The notes under the pieces are model-generated. The model did no database searches and was not told where the DNA came from. It worked only from the letters and a program-made list of their open reading frames with translations. A stretch of 64,000 bases of DNA, taken from Pyropia yezoensis (Eukaryota > Rhodophyta > Bangiophyceae > Bangiales > Bangiaceae). Positions 32,135 through 42,134 of the stretch are shown one piece after another. The position numbers and the translations under genes are program-made. Numbering within the stretch: position 1 is the stretch's first letter; each line of letters opens with the position of its first letter. The stretch covers positions 2,974,882-3,038,881 of the forward strand of contig CM020618.1 in the NCBI GenBank assembly GCA_009829735.1, in the 5' to 3' direction.

Positions 32135-32738
32135 CTCACCGAGGGTGTCTCTCATCATGGTGTCTACTGCGGCGAGTGCTGCGGGCGGTGTTCCGACGCG
32201 CCCTGATCCAGGCGGTTGGCGCGAGACCAGCCGGGCCCGTTCAAACGCTGGGGATCCCGCACCCCTTTTGGCGCGAAATGTCCCCCACCGCGCCACGACG
32301 CGTGCAGCGGTTGGGTGGCGGGAATCGCCGGTCAGCGGCGCTTTCGTCCCCCAGCGTGTGCCAGCACTGGCGCGCGCTCTTTGGGGGGGGCTCCGCTGTT
32401 TCCCGCCCATTTCCGACTGGCCTGGGCCCTTCCTGCGGGGCTCGCAGTGGTGGGCGTCGACACAGAGGAGGACCCCCCTCCCCGACGCTGCGGCCGAGGA
32501 CCCGTATCCCAATCGATTTGGATTTTTGCCGCCCACCTTCCCGCCGCCCCCCATCACCCCTCATCCCGTCTGCGCTCCCACCCCTGCTCCTCCCGCATAC
32601 CCCTCTCCCCTCCCTGCCCCACGTCCGCTCTTTTTCGCCCGTCACTGGGCTCGTCAGGTTCGCTCTTAGCCTCCTTTCCCGCCCCACCCCCCCCCCCTCT
32701 CCCCAGCGCCGCTCCCGCGGTGTGGGCAGCCCCTCACC

Positions 32739-35360
32739 ATGGCCGCCGTCGGCGTCGGCGGTGGCGCCCCCCCCCTGGTGGACTATGCCGAGGTGAAGGA
32801 CCGGTGCAAAGAGTTCCTCCGCGACTTTCGGGTCGTCACCCCCCCCGCCGCCGCCGACGCCCCCGCGGCGGGGGATGAGGAGGAGCCCCCCGGCGCGGCG
32901 GCGGATGGCGTTGCCGTCTTCAAGTACCGTGAGATGCTCCGCGCCATTGTCCACGGCACCCGCCGGCTGTTTGCCGTCGAGGTGGACGACGTCATTGCGT
33001 GGGGGGGCGCCGCCGCCGACGCAGGCGCCGCCGCCGCCGCCGCTGGTGGCGGCGGCGCCGACGGGGTGGGCGGCGGCGGGGACACGGTCGCGGCGGCGGC
33101 GGCGGGGACGGCGGCGGCGGGGATTAGCATTGCCGAGGCGATGGTGGCCAACGCGCGGCGGTACAAGGAGGTCTTTTCGCTCGCCGCGGATGACCTGCTG
33201 GCCGCCCTGGAGGAGGAGGAGGCGGTGGCCAACCCGGCAGCGTTGGAGCAGGACGCGGTGCGGAAGCTGGCGGCCACCCGCCGGGCGCTGGAGGTGGCCA
33301 ACCGCCGCCGGCAGGCCGCCGAGGCGGGCGTCGCGGGCGGGGCGGTCGAGGACGTGGCCGAGCCGGGGGGGGCCGGCAGTGACCCCTTCCAGATCATCCC
33401 CCGCGCGCTGACCCGCCGGTACGAGACGGTGCTCCTGCCGCCCACGACGCAGGACGCCAAGACCCGCCCGCTGCGCGCCATCCGGGCGGCCGACGTGGGC
33501 CGCCTGGTGACGGTCAAGGGGGTGGTCACGCGGGTGACGGAGGTCAAGCCGCGGGTCGAAATTGCGGGCTACGTGTGCCTCGTGTGTGGCCACGAGGTGT
33601 ACCAGACTGTGCCGGAGAGGTCCTACCTGCCCCTCACCGACTGCCCCGTGCGGGGGGCACACGAGACGGGGCCCCCCGGGCGGCTGGTCGCCACCCCGCG
33701 CAGCTGCAAGTACGTAAAGTACCAGGAGCTCAAGCTCCAGGAGCCCGCCGACCAGGTGCCCGTCGGCCACATCCCCCGCACCCTTACCGTGCAGCTGAGC
33801 GGGGAGCTGACCCGCACCGCCACGGCGGGCGACGTGGTCGCCGTGTCGGGCATCTTCCTCCCCCTCCCGTACTCGGGGCTGCGGGCGCTCAAGGCGGGGA
33901 TGCTCGCCGACACCTTCCTCGAGGCCACCGCCGTGGCGCAGCTGAAAAAGGACTACGCGGACATTGACGGCAGCGCGGCGAGCAACCCGGAAACGGCCGC
34001 CGCGCTCGCCGCGCTCGCCGCCGACGCCAACGTGTATGGGCGGCTGGCGCGGTCCATCGCGCCCGAGATTTGGGGGCACGCGGACGTGAAGAAGGCGCTG
34101 CTGCTCCTGCTGGTGGGCGCCCCCGCCCGGCGGCTGGGCGACGGCATGCGCCTCCGCGGGGACGTGCACGTGTGCCTGATGGGCGACCCGGGGGTGGCAA
34201 AGTCCCAGCTCCTCAAGCACATGACCGTCGTGGCGCCCCGCGCGGTCTACACGACCGGCAAGGGCTCCTCTGGCGTCGGCCTCACCGCCGCCGTCCTCCG
34301 CGACGCCGTCACGGGGGAGCTAATGCTCGAGGGCGGCGCGCTGGTGCTGGCCGACGGCGGCGTCGCGGCGATTGACGAGTTTGACAAGATGGGCGAGTCG
34401 GACCGCACCGCCATCCACGAGGTGATGGAGCAGCAGACCGTGTCGATTGCCAAGGCGGGCATCACCACCACCCTCAACGCCCGGGCGGCGGTGCTCGCCG
34501 CCGCCAACCCCGCGTACGGGCGGTACAACCGGGCGCGGACGCCCGCGGAAAACATCAACCTGCCCGCCGCCCTGCTCTCCCGCTTTGACCTCCTCTTCCT
34601 CCTCCTCGACGTGCCCGACGCGGCGGCGGACATGGCGCTCGCCCGGCACGTCACCACCGTCCACCGCACGGGCGCGGTGCCGGTGGTGGGCGTCGACGCG
34701 GGGGAGGTGGACGACCGCGTGCCCCCCGCCCTGCTGCGCGCGCACATTGCGGCGGCTCGCGCGGCGCCGCCGCCGCTGGTCCCCCCCGGGGGCGCCCTCG
34801 CCGAGTACATTGTGGGCAGCTACGTGGCGTTGCGGGGGGAAGAGGCGGCCGCCGGGCGGGACGCGCGGGGCTACACCACCCCCCGCACCCTCCTGTCCGT
34901 GCTGCGGCTGTCGCAGGCGCTGGCCCGCCTCCGCCGCGCCGCCGAAGTGGCGCGGGAGGACGTGGACGAGGCGCTCCGGCTGATGGCGGCGTCCAAAAAC
35001 AGCCTCGACGCCGCCGACGCGGCGGATGCGCGGCGGCGGCGGCGGCGGGAACGCCGCGCGGCGGGCGAGGACGCCCCCGACACGGACTCGGACGGCGACG
35101 GTTATGGCGGGGGGGGCGGCGGGGGCGCCGCCGAGGACGCGGAGAACCTGCGGCAGACGGTCACATGGCGGGTGTTGGACCTCATCACCGACGTGCGGGC
35201 GGCCAAGGGCGGGGCGGCGGCGTTGGCGTACGCCGACTTTGAGGCCCCCGTGCTGGCGGCGGGGTACACCCGCGAGCAGCTGGCCGACTGCCTCGACCAC
35301 TGTGATGACCTGCACATCCTGGTCAATGACGTGGCCGCGGGGGAGATCCGGTGGGTGTGA
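32739..35360 (+). CDS. MCM7: replicative helicase subunit MCM7
   Basis: One exon encodes 873 residues, longer than the usual ~720, from an ATG in CTCACCATGG. MCM7 is a subunit of the nuclear MCM2-7 ring that unwinds origins and forks with CDC45 and GINS. The zinc-finger region has C280 and C283 (CLVCG) and C302; the usual fourth Cys is not at its normal spacing, and His308 could replace it. The Walker A loop GDPGVAKSQLLKH is at ~482-494, Walker B LVLADGGVAAIDEFDKM ends near 551, and the arginine-finger motif LLSRFD is near 611. MCM7-typical text includes VYTTGKGSSGVGLTAAVLRD and TAIHEVMEQQTVSIAKAGI. Extra Ala/Gly residues sit near 90-125. An Arg-run followed by an acidic, Gly-rich linker (AGEDAPDTDSDGDGYGG) separates the AAA+ core from the C-terminal winged helix. 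Confidence 0.95.
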   Translation: MAAVGVGGGAPPLVDYAEVKDRCKEFLRDFRVVTPPAAADAPAAGDEEEPPGAAADGVAVFKYREMLRAIVHGTRRLFAVEVDDVIAWGGAAADAGAAAAAAGGGGADGVGGGGDTVAAAAAGTAAAGISIAEAMVANARRYKEVFSLAADDLLAALEEEEAVANPAALEQDAVRKLAATRRALEVANRRRQAAEAGVAGGAVEDVAEPGGAGSDPFQIIPRALTRRYETVLLPPTTQDAKTRPLRAIRAADVGRLVTVKGVVTRVTEVKPRVEIAGYVCLVCGHEVYQTVPERSYLPLTDCPVRGAHETGPPGRLVATPRSCKYVKYQELKLQEPADQVPVGHIPRTLTVQLSGELTRTATAGDVVAVSGIFLPLPYSGLRALKAGMLADTFLEATAVAQLKKDYADIDGSAASNPETAAALAALAADANVYGRLARSIAPEIWGHADVKKALLLLLVGAPARRLGDGMRLRGDVHVCLMGDPGVAKSQLLKHMTVVAPRAVYTTGKGSSGVGLTAAVLRDAVTGELMLEGGALVLADGGVAAIDEFDKMGESDRTAIHEVMEQQTVSIAKAGITTTLNARAAVLAAANPAYGRYNRARTPAENINLPAALLSRFDLLFLLLDVPDAAADMALARHVTTVHRTGAVPVVGVDAGEVDDRVPPALLRAHIAAARAAPPPLVPPGGALAEYIVGSYVALRGEEAAAGRDARGYTTPRTLLSVLRLSQALARLRRAAEVAREDVDEALRLMAASKNSLDAADAADARRRRRRERRAAGEDAPDTDSDGDGYGGGGGGGAAEDAENLRQTVTWRVLDLITDVRAAKGGAAALAYADFEAPVLAAGYTREQLADCLDHCDDLHILVNDVAAGEIRWV

Positions 35361-35888
35361 GCTGTGGGGGGGGCGGGGGGGGGGGGGGGTGGTTGTGGGG
35401 TTTGGCGTGGGCGTGGGTGTGGGGGAGGATGGGGGGGCGGCGTGGAAGCGGGGTGCACAGGGCCTTTTTTTTGTGGCCGATTCTTTTGTTCCTCGTTTGC
35501 GTGCCCCCTCTGGATGGGCAGCCGCGCAGAGAGGCTGGTGCAGTGTCGTGTTCTGGCTTGCGTGCACCCGGTGAGGGGCCCTTGCGCCCTTGCTCGCGTG
35601 CCGCGCCTGATGTGGGATGCGACCATTCCATGCGTTTGGATACCCGTCCTCGTCGGCGTCCTCTGTGTGTACTACATACCCACGGTTCAGCCAGTCCGTG
35701 CCCGCCACGCAGTGTCACTCGGATCGGGGTCCCAGCATCCGTGCAGAGACCGCCGCTCTGTGTGGGTCACAGCAGCCCGACCAACGTTTGAACGGTGTCC
35801 GTACGGTGCTTGCCGTCAGCCCACCCCTCTGCCGGCACCACGCGCCCTGGCCGGGGCGTGCCCGCCGTCCGTCGTCGGGGACCTCCTG
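35361..35888. other. convergent 3' spacer after MCM7
   Basis: G- and T-rich sequence lies between the MCM7 stop and the stop of the opposite-strand gene. No feature is recognised. A polyadenylation signal of AATAAA type is not present. Confidence 0.45.
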
Positions 35889-37511
35889 TCAAGCCGAGCC
35901 CCCGGCGGGCGCCACGCGGTCGCCCAAACCGCCGGCCGTGGAGGTCTCGGATGCCGCGCCGGCGGGGGCGCCCGTGCGGCCACGTGCAGCCATGTGGCCC
36001 GGGTGCCCAGGCTCCACGATGACCACCTCCTCATCGTCGTCCTCGTCGTCAATGACCGTGTCGTCATTGGCAGTGCCGGTGGGGTGCTTGTCCCGCTCTC
36101 CCCCGCCCCCGCCCGCGTCCCCCTCCTCAGCCTTGGCGGTGACCGCGGTGATGGCGGAGGCCTGGGCCCACCGGGACGACACGAGCAGCGGCCGGCCAGC
36201 CTCGTCGGTCAGGCTGTGGTGGTGGAAGAAGGCGCGCGGCCGGTGGTAGACGGTCCAGCTCAGTCCCGGTACCAGCCGCGAGTGGGCCTCCATCGGCACG
36301 TCCAACGTTGCCGCCACCCGGCCGTCCGCGGCCGCCTGCTGCCGCCCCCACGGGCGGGCCAGCGCGTCCGAGCGAGGGTCATAGTCGGGGTCGGTCCCGG
36401 TGCTGCCGCAGTCGCTGCTGCCGCCGCCGCCGTCGCCGCAGGGGGCCTCGTCCTCTTTGGGCGGTTCTGCTCCTTCCACGCCGGGGGTGGTCCCGGTGGT
36501 GCTCGGCCCATCGGGGGCAGGCGCACCCGGCGCAGCAGAAGCAGCTGAGGCCCGCGGGTCTTCACGCGCCCCCGCCTCCCCGCCGTCCTCGTCGGCTGTG
36601 CCGGTGGCCACGGACGAGCGGCCCGTGTCCCCACCGCCGCTGCCGTCGCCGCGGCCCCTACCGCCGCCCTGGTCGGTGTGGCTACGCTCGCTGCGGGCGG
36701 CCACCGCTTTGGCCGCCCGCCTACCTCCTCTGGCCTGGACGGCCCCCCGGCGGCGGGGGGTCCAGCCCATGCGGCGGCGCTTTGGGGCACGCCCAACCGC
36801 TACCGGCGCCGCCCACTCCACGTACGCCTCCACGCGGATGGTGCCGACGGCGTCTGCCCGTGCCGTGGTCGGGGCCCCGGCAGGGTGGTCGGCCACCCGC
36901 AGGGGGCGGCTGCCCGTCCCACCGACGGCCCCGTCCTTGGTCACGTACCCGCGGAGGGTGTGCTCCTGGTCGGCCAGTGGGAGGTCCCCCAAGGACCCCA
37001 CGGGGACCACCGCCCCCAGGTCCGTGCCGTCCACGCGGATGCGGGCGACCAGCCGCGGGCTACACATCTCCCGCTTGTCGGCCGCACTGAGCAGCTGCTG
37101 CACTGCCGCGTAGGGGCCGCCCACGACGTGGAGGGTGACCTCAAAGACGTCGCCAGCCTCGAGGGGAAAGTAAAAGCCCGCCGCGATGGGCGGGGCGGCG
37201 AGGCAGTCGGGCGCCCGCCGCTCCGCCGCCTTGCGGGGCACGTAGAGCGTGTCGACGGGGGTGGTGGTGGGCAAGGGGGGGGTGATGGGGGCAAGGGCGC
37301 GCGGTGCCCCCCCGCCCGCGCCTGCCGCTCGGACGATGTCGGCCGGGCGGACGGTGGCCACGCTCAGCAGGAAGGGGCTGACCGGCGCACGAAAGGCGAT
37401 GCCCCGCACCTTGGCGTCGGCGCTGGCGGTGAAGCGCGCCGCGTTGACGGTGGCGCTCTTGCGTTGGACGACGCGGGGAAAGGCCACCGCGGGGGGGTCG
37501 TGGATGCCCAT
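35889..37511 (-). CDS. hypothetical protein with acidic SUMO-interaction-like motif (540 residues)
   Basis: I start at the ATG complementary to 37509-37511 (MGIHDPPAVAFPRVVQRKSA) because composition becomes balanced there and a TATA box lies 205 bases upstream. Residues 1-225 look like a folded domain with regular strands (KVRGIAFRAPVSPFLLSVAT; GFYFPLEAGDVFEVTLHVVG; RLVARIRVDGTDLGAVVPVG). Then come a basic stretch (APKRRRMGWTPRRRG) that could be a nuclear localisation signal, a disordered acidic/Gly region, a second conserved-looking block (LVPGLSWTVYHRPRAFFHHH), and near residue 485 IDDEDDDEEVVIVEPGHPGH, a hydrophobic VVIV core flanked by acids as in SUMO-interaction motifs. The whole suggests a nuclear regulatory protein. 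The family is unknown. Confidence 0.55.
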   Translation of the reverse strand: MGIHDPPAVAFPRVVQRKSATVNAARFTASADAKVRGIAFRAPVSPFLLSVATVRPADIVRAAGAGGGAPRALAPITPPLPTTTPVDTLYVPRKAAERRAPDCLAAPPIAAGFYFPLEAGDVFEVTLHVVGGPYAAVQQLLSAADKREMCSPRLVARIRVDGTDLGAVVPVGSLGDLPLADQEHTLRGYVTKDGAVGGTGSRPLRVADHPAGAPTTARADAVGTIRVEAYVEWAAPVAVGRAPKRRRMGWTPRRRGAVQARGGRRAAKAVAARSERSHTDQGGGRGRGDGSGGGDTGRSSVATGTADEDGGEAGAREDPRASAASAAPGAPAPDGPSTTGTTPGVEGAEPPKEDEAPCGDGGGGSSDCGSTGTDPDYDPRSDALARPWGRQQAAADGRVAATLDVPMEAHSRLVPGLSWTVYHRPRAFFHHHSLTDEAGRPLLVSSRWAQASAITAVTAKAEEGDAGGGGGERDKHPTGTANDDTVIDDEDDDEEVVIVEPGHPGHMAARGRTGAPAGAASETSTAGGLGDRVAPAGGSA

Positions 37512-37714
37512 GACGGTGACCCGCCGCTTGTGGCGGCGGTGTGTGGGCGCAGATGGGAATGAGGATGGGGAGGGGGGAGGGGCACGGGGACAGGGCCACA
37601 GGGCGGAGCTCGAACGCGACCAACACCCTGGATCGATGACGGGGGGGCGTGGGTGCCACAGCAGGCGCGTGACGAGATTGCCGGTGCCACCCACACCGGC
37701 GCACCCTCGGCGCT

Positions 37715-37722
37715 CTATATAG
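37715..37722 (-). promoter_or_regulatory. TATA box
   Basis: CTATATAG lies in an otherwise GC-rich region, 205 bases upstream of the start at 37511. It is the clearest TATA element in the window. Being palindromic, it does not itself fix direction, but the only nearby start downstream is the minus-strand one. Confidence 0.55.
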
Positions 37723-38960
37723 GGGGGCGGCCCACGCCCACGGCCGCGTGTTGTGCGCGGGACGCGCAGCAACGGGCAGCGCCTCGACGGCTCTGTGCAA
37801 CGGGGTGGTGAGCCCCCCCCACCCCGTACCTGGCGGGGTCCCCTCGGGGGGGAGAATACCTCCCACCCCCGCGGGCGGCGCCGCTCGGCCTGTGCGCACG
37901 CCGATGGGGACATGCCCGCCGCCTGTGCAGAGGCCCCCCCTGTCCCCCTCCGCACGAAGCGCGACGACGCTGTGAGACACACGGGACCGAAAAAGGGGGT
38001 GCCTACACCATCTGCCCCCCCCCCCCCCCCCCCGCAGCGTGAGGGGCGTTGGACGCGCCCGGATGGCACCAGTGTCCGCATCGGCGAAACGGTGGAGGTG
38101 GGTGGGTGCCCCCTCCCCCACCCACCCCCCCCCCCGACTCGATTTCTCTCTCCCCCCTCCCTCCCCGGAGGCTGGACTTCCCGCCCCTTGGAGATGAGGC
38201 GGGAAATCAAGTCGGCAGCGGAAGATTGCGCCGCACGGCGCCCCGGCGGCGGTCGGCACAGCGACGGGCGCACCGGCGTGCTCCTTTCAGGCGCCCACAT
38301 GCCAAGACGGGTCGCGGTTTTTTCTTGTCCCCACGCCCCCCCGCGTGTGCGCGCCGTGCGCCCGCGCGCACGAGCCGTGAGATGCGGACGTTGCTGTGCA
38401 TCGTGCGCGCGCGCGGCGGGAGGGGGGGGGGGGGAGGCAGTAACGCACGGGGCGGGCGGCGGCAGAGGGCAAAAACGAGCAGGCCCGCCCGGCGACGGAC
38501 CCGAGAGGTCATCTCGACGATGCGGTGTGGTTTCCTGAGGATGCACTGCGAGATGGTCTCGCAGACGGGCGGGCCGGCGGGCCCCGTGGTGACCTTCCCC
38601 TCACGCCACGAACGAGGGCAGCGTCCTCCCCTTATCTTTCTCTTTTCCTGGAGACGACGCTTGCCGCACAGCGATTGTAACCGGCCGGGGGCTCGTGCGG
38701 GCCCGTTGGAGGGTGAGCGCCTTTCCCCCTGCATGGTTCACCCGGTGGTTGTTCTCTCCCCGCCCGTTTTGCGCTGGGTGGGGAGGGTGGCCAGGTGGCA
38801 GCCAGGGTCTTGGTAGGGGGTGCGGGGGCAGGATGGTGGGAGGGGCCTGGCTAGCGTCAAGAGCTCACGAGAGTGGGGCGGGGTGGGGGAACGGTCACCG
38901 CGTCACGTCCGCGTCAATGGGAGCGCGCGGTGAGTGGGCAACGCTTCGAGGATCAAAACG

Positions 38961-38969
38961 GTACAGTAC
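38961..38969. promoter_or_regulatory. GTACAGTAC motif
   Basis: Reverse-complement copy of GTACTGTAC, 418 bases upstream of the tentative start at 39387. One of five exact copies, all in spacers. Confidence 0.3.
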
Positions 38970-39386
38970 TGGTGTGCACGCACCTTGGAGAAGCAAGCTG
39001 GCGGGACCGTTGGTCCATCTTACCAGCCGACGGGCCACCGCGTGACGCCCCGACGCTGCTTTAGAGGTGTCCTTGGGTGTAAGCGTTGAACGTGCAAACA
39101 TGGCATCCTTGCTGTGCCATCAAATTCTGACAGACTTCCAGCGTCTGACGAAGCTGATCACCGGAATTGATCCCTGCTCGCATCGGTGCGTGGGAGTTCT
39201 TGCCGCGAACCATTCCGCCAGCGTTCGTGGCCCAGGTGGCACACCCCTCAGCCGGCGGGACGCCAGCGGCCACGGCTGCAGCTACAAGGCGTTGCCAACC
39301 CCCCATCCCCCCCCCCCCGCGACCGTTGCCCCTTTGCCACTCCATTCTTTCCTGGCCACCTTTGTTACCCCTTTGGCCGCGGGTGC

Positions 39387-42134
39387 ATGGGGGGGAGGTT
39401 GACGTACGTGCTACCCCCGCCCCGCGTGGCGCGGCCCGCGGCGCGGCGGCGGCGGCGGCCCGCGGCGACCGCGTCAACCGCGGCGACCGCGGCGTGGAGC
39501 AGCACCGGCGGCCGTCATGGGCGGGTGGTGGCGGTGGCGTCGGCGCCACGGGGGGCAGCGTCGCAGCCGGGGCCCCCATCGGTGAAGCAGCTGGGGGAGG
39601 GGGCGGGGGCGGGTGCCCTGGACGCGACCGGCAGGGCAGTCGTTTCGACAGCCGCGGCCACGGCGGCGGCCGCGGCGGCGGCGGCGTCGGCAGGTCCAGC
39701 AGCTGCGCCCGCGTCGCTGGTGGCGGCGGCGGAACCGCCAGGTTGGGCCGCCAGCCCCCCCGCTACGCCTGGCGACGGGTCGCCCTCCGCGGCCTCCCTT
39801 GGCTGGGCCGACGACGCGGCCACGGCTGACGTCTGGGGCGCCCCCGGGCCGCCCCTCGTCGGCTGGGCCGACGATGAGCCCGCCGCCGACGCGGCGGGCG
39901 TGTCGCGGGCGCCTCCCCCTGGCTGGGCAGACGAGGTGGCCGCCACCGACGGGGCGTCGGTCCCCCGCGGCTGGGCAGACCGCGTCGCGGGGAGCGTTGT
40001 GGACATGGCCGCCTGGGACCACCAGCGGCTGGCCGACGTGGCCGCCTGGGTGCGCCCGCGGGGCCTCGCGGCGTCTGCCCCCCCCCCGCCCGCCGCCGCC
40101 CCGCTCACCCCAGCCGAGGCGGCGGCGGCGGCGGCCACCCGCCGACGGGCGCTGCGGCGCCTCCGGCGGGCCGTTGCCCACGAAGCGGCGGGCGGCCACG
40201 CCAACGCGGTGGATGATGCGGGCACGCCCTTTGCCGCCTACGCGTCGCGGGTGGTGGCGGACCTGGGCGCGGCGACTGGCGGGGGGGTGCGGGCGCCCCG
40301 GCTGGTGACGGCTCGGCTGGTCGCCGCCCTGGACCGCTACGACGACCTGTCGGCGTCGGCGCGGGTGGAGCTGGCCGCCCGCCTTGCCGCCTACCCAGCG
40401 TCGCCACCGTCGGCGGCGGCCGCTGCGGTGGCGGATGGGGGGGTTGCCACGGGCGACGGCAGCAGCGGCGGCGGCACGCCGGCCGCCTCCCGTGCTTCTC
40501 GCCACGCGGTGCTGTTGCGCGCGGTGCGGGCACTCACCCCCCCCGCCGCCGTGTCGGCAGCGCCCAATTGGCGGTGGCTGGCAGTCCCCCGCTCAAGGCT
40601 CCGCGCGTCGTCAGGCTTCCTGCCCCTCCCACCCGTGCCGCTGCTGGCCGCCGGCTGGGCCACCCGGTGGTCGACCACCGCCGCGGGCGGTGGCGGCGGC
40701 CAGGGGGTCCCCGTCACAGAGTACCGGCGGCTGCGGCCCGACGCGCTCGCCGCCGACGCGGTGCGGGGGGTGGTGGAGGTGGCTGCGGGTGATGCGTGGC
40801 GGCTGCTCGGGCTGGGGGGGGGGGTGCTCGGCGCGCCGGCCGTGCCGTCGCCGTCCACGGCGGCGCTGCTGGCAGAGGCGGCGGCGGCGGCAGCAGCGGC
40901 GGCGTCAGTGGCTAAAGCGACGGCGGGAGCGGCCCCCGCACCTGCCCCCCTCCGGGCCACGCCCGCGCCAGTGCCCTACTTCCCCCTCCCCCCACGGCGG
41001 GTGCGCTTGGGCGGTGGCCGCGGTGGGGGCACGCCTGTCGTGCCCCCGATGAGGCGTCCCCCTCCCCCCGCCACGGCCCGCACGGCCGCCGCCCGCGTCG
41101 CTGCAGCGGCCGCTAGGGAGCGGGCCCACGTCTGGGCCGACTCCCTCCCCGCGTGGGTGGCCCTGACGTGCCCCGCCGTTCGTGGTGCCGCCTCGTCGGC
41201 GTCGCGGCGGGCGCTGTTTGGGCCGTCGGCGACCCTGCGGGGGACGCTCGCCGCGGCGCACGCCGCCAACGGGGCACTCTGCTACCTGCAGCTGGTCAAC
41301 CCGGGGGGGGGGCGGCCCGACCGGGTGCGCTTGGAGGAGGTTGGCGTGTGTGTGGCGTCAGCAGCCGATGTGCGGCGCGCGGCGGCGGGCGACGCAGACG
41401 GCCTCGCGGTGACGACCGCCGCCGACACCGATAGTAGCGACGGGGCCACCGCCGCGCCACCCACTCGGCTGCCGACGATTGGCGCCGACATTGCTGCCTT
41501 TATCCGCCACCGGGACGCTGCCGCGCATGGCGCGTGGGCGGCCGCGCCGACGCGCATTTTGCTTGTTGACGTGGTCTCCCCGTTTGTAGAGGCGCCCCCC
41601 CCTGCCGGGGCGCCCCCCACGTCGGGGCCCTACTACAGGCTGGCCCCATCGCCGCCGCCGTCCACCCTGCCGGCCGCCTCGTACGCGACAGCGCAGCTGT
41701 CGCTGCTCGCCGCTGGGCCCGCCTTTTCGTCGGCGATCGTGCTGCTGACCGCCCCGACGGTGGGCGCCACCCTCTTTACCGTCCGCCGCGATGCCGCCTT
41801 CCTCGCCGCCACCGTCCGTGCGCTGGGCGGGCTGGCAGCCGCCCACGGGGCGGCGCCCCCGCCGCCAGACTATTGGACCACCAACGCCGACTGCCGCGCG
41901 GCAGCCGCGGCGGCAGCGGCGGGGGTGGCGGCAACGGGCACCGGCCGGGCGGTGCGCGGCGCTGACGCAGAGGGGGGACTGCCCATCACCGACGGGGTGG
42001 GCACCCCGTGGAATGGGGGAAACCGTGAGGACGGGCCCGAGCCGGGGCGGTGGGCCCGGCTGTCGCCGTTTTTGGACTACGTTGGGGGAGCGGGCGGAGG
42101 GGGGGAGGAGGAAGGGGCGATGCTGGCGCTTTGA
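39387..42134 (+). CDS. divergent YqaJ/PD-(D/E)XK-like protein with GWAD repeats
   Basis: An open frame gives 915 residues from MGGRLTYVLPPPRVARPAAR, a basic Ala-rich start that could be an organelle presequence. A GTACGT site at 39405 and a coding-like frame upstream (39099 on) mean the true start may be in an earlier exon. Residues ~119-215 hold five spaced repeats around GWAD/GWAA (for example SLGWADDAATADVWG, PPGWADEVAATDG). From ~393 the order of motifs resembles YqaJ-type exonuclease domains: WRWLAVPRSRLRASSGF (as W-x-LR-x-TAS), then LEEVGVCV...GDADGLAV (as VG...SPDG), ILLVDVVSPF at ~722 (as VEIKCP), and YATAQLSLLAAGP followed by LFTVRRDAAF. The catalytic E-x-K is replaced by D-V-V, so nuclease activity is doubtful. 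The family call is tentative. Confidence 0.5.
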   Translation: MGGRLTYVLPPPRVARPAARRRRRPAATASTAATAAWSSTGGRHGRVVAVASAPRGAASQPGPPSVKQLGEGAGAGALDATGRAVVSTAAATAAAAAAAASAGPAAAPASLVAAAEPPGWAASPPATPGDGSPSAASLGWADDAATADVWGAPGPPLVGWADDEPAADAAGVSRAPPPGWADEVAATDGASVPRGWADRVAGSVVDMAAWDHQRLADVAAWVRPRGLAASAPPPPAAAPLTPAEAAAAAATRRRALRRLRRAVAHEAAGGHANAVDDAGTPFAAYASRVVADLGAATGGGVRAPRLVTARLVAALDRYDDLSASARVELAARLAAYPASPPSAAAAAVADGGVATGDGSSGGGTPAASRASRHAVLLRAVRALTPPAAVSAAPNWRWLAVPRSRLRASSGFLPLPPVPLLAAGWATRWSTTAAGGGGGQGVPVTEYRRLRPDALAADAVRGVVEVAAGDAWRLLGLGGGVLGAPAVPSPSTAALLAEAAAAAAAAASVAKATAGAAPAPAPLRATPAPVPYFPLPPRRVRLGGGRGGGTPVVPPMRRPPPPATARTAAARVAAAAARERAHVWADSLPAWVALTCPAVRGAASSASRRALFGPSATLRGTLAAAHAANGALCYLQLVNPGGGRPDRVRLEEVGVCVASAADVRRAAAGDADGLAVTTAADTDSSDGATAAPPTRLPTIGADIAAFIRHRDAAAHGAWAAAPTRILLVDVVSPFVEAPPPAGAPPTSGPYYRLAPSPPPSTLPAASYATAQLSLLAAGPAFSSAIVLLTAPTVGATLFTVRRDAAFLAATVRALGGLAAAHGAAPPPPDYWTTNADCRAAAAAAAAGVAATGTGRAVRGADAEGGLPITDGVGTPWNGGNREDGPEPGRWARLSPFLDYVGGAGGGGEEEGAMLAL

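Larger units (their letters stand above)
31041..32738. other. spacer upstream of MCM7 with a 28-bp minisatellite
   Basis: It holds G-runs at 31090-31200, a T-run near 31369, a GTACTGTAC copy at 31413-31421, a three-copy 28-bp repeat at 32051-32134 and a ~200-base pyrimidine-rich tract (32540-32738) running into the MCM7 start. No gene is supported. Confidence 0.5.
37512..39386. other. divergent spacer
   Basis: It contains a TATATA box (37716-37721) for the leftward gene and a GTACAGTAC copy (38961-38969). At 39099-39400 a plus-strand frame (MASLLCHQILTDFQRLTKLI...) with balanced composition could be a 5' exon of the next gene. The remainder gives no supported gene. Confidence 0.45.

Noticed and set aside
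33708-33716. GTACGT within MCM7 as a splice donor
   Set aside because: It lies inside the conserved SCKYVKYQE segment and the frame continues unbroken through it.
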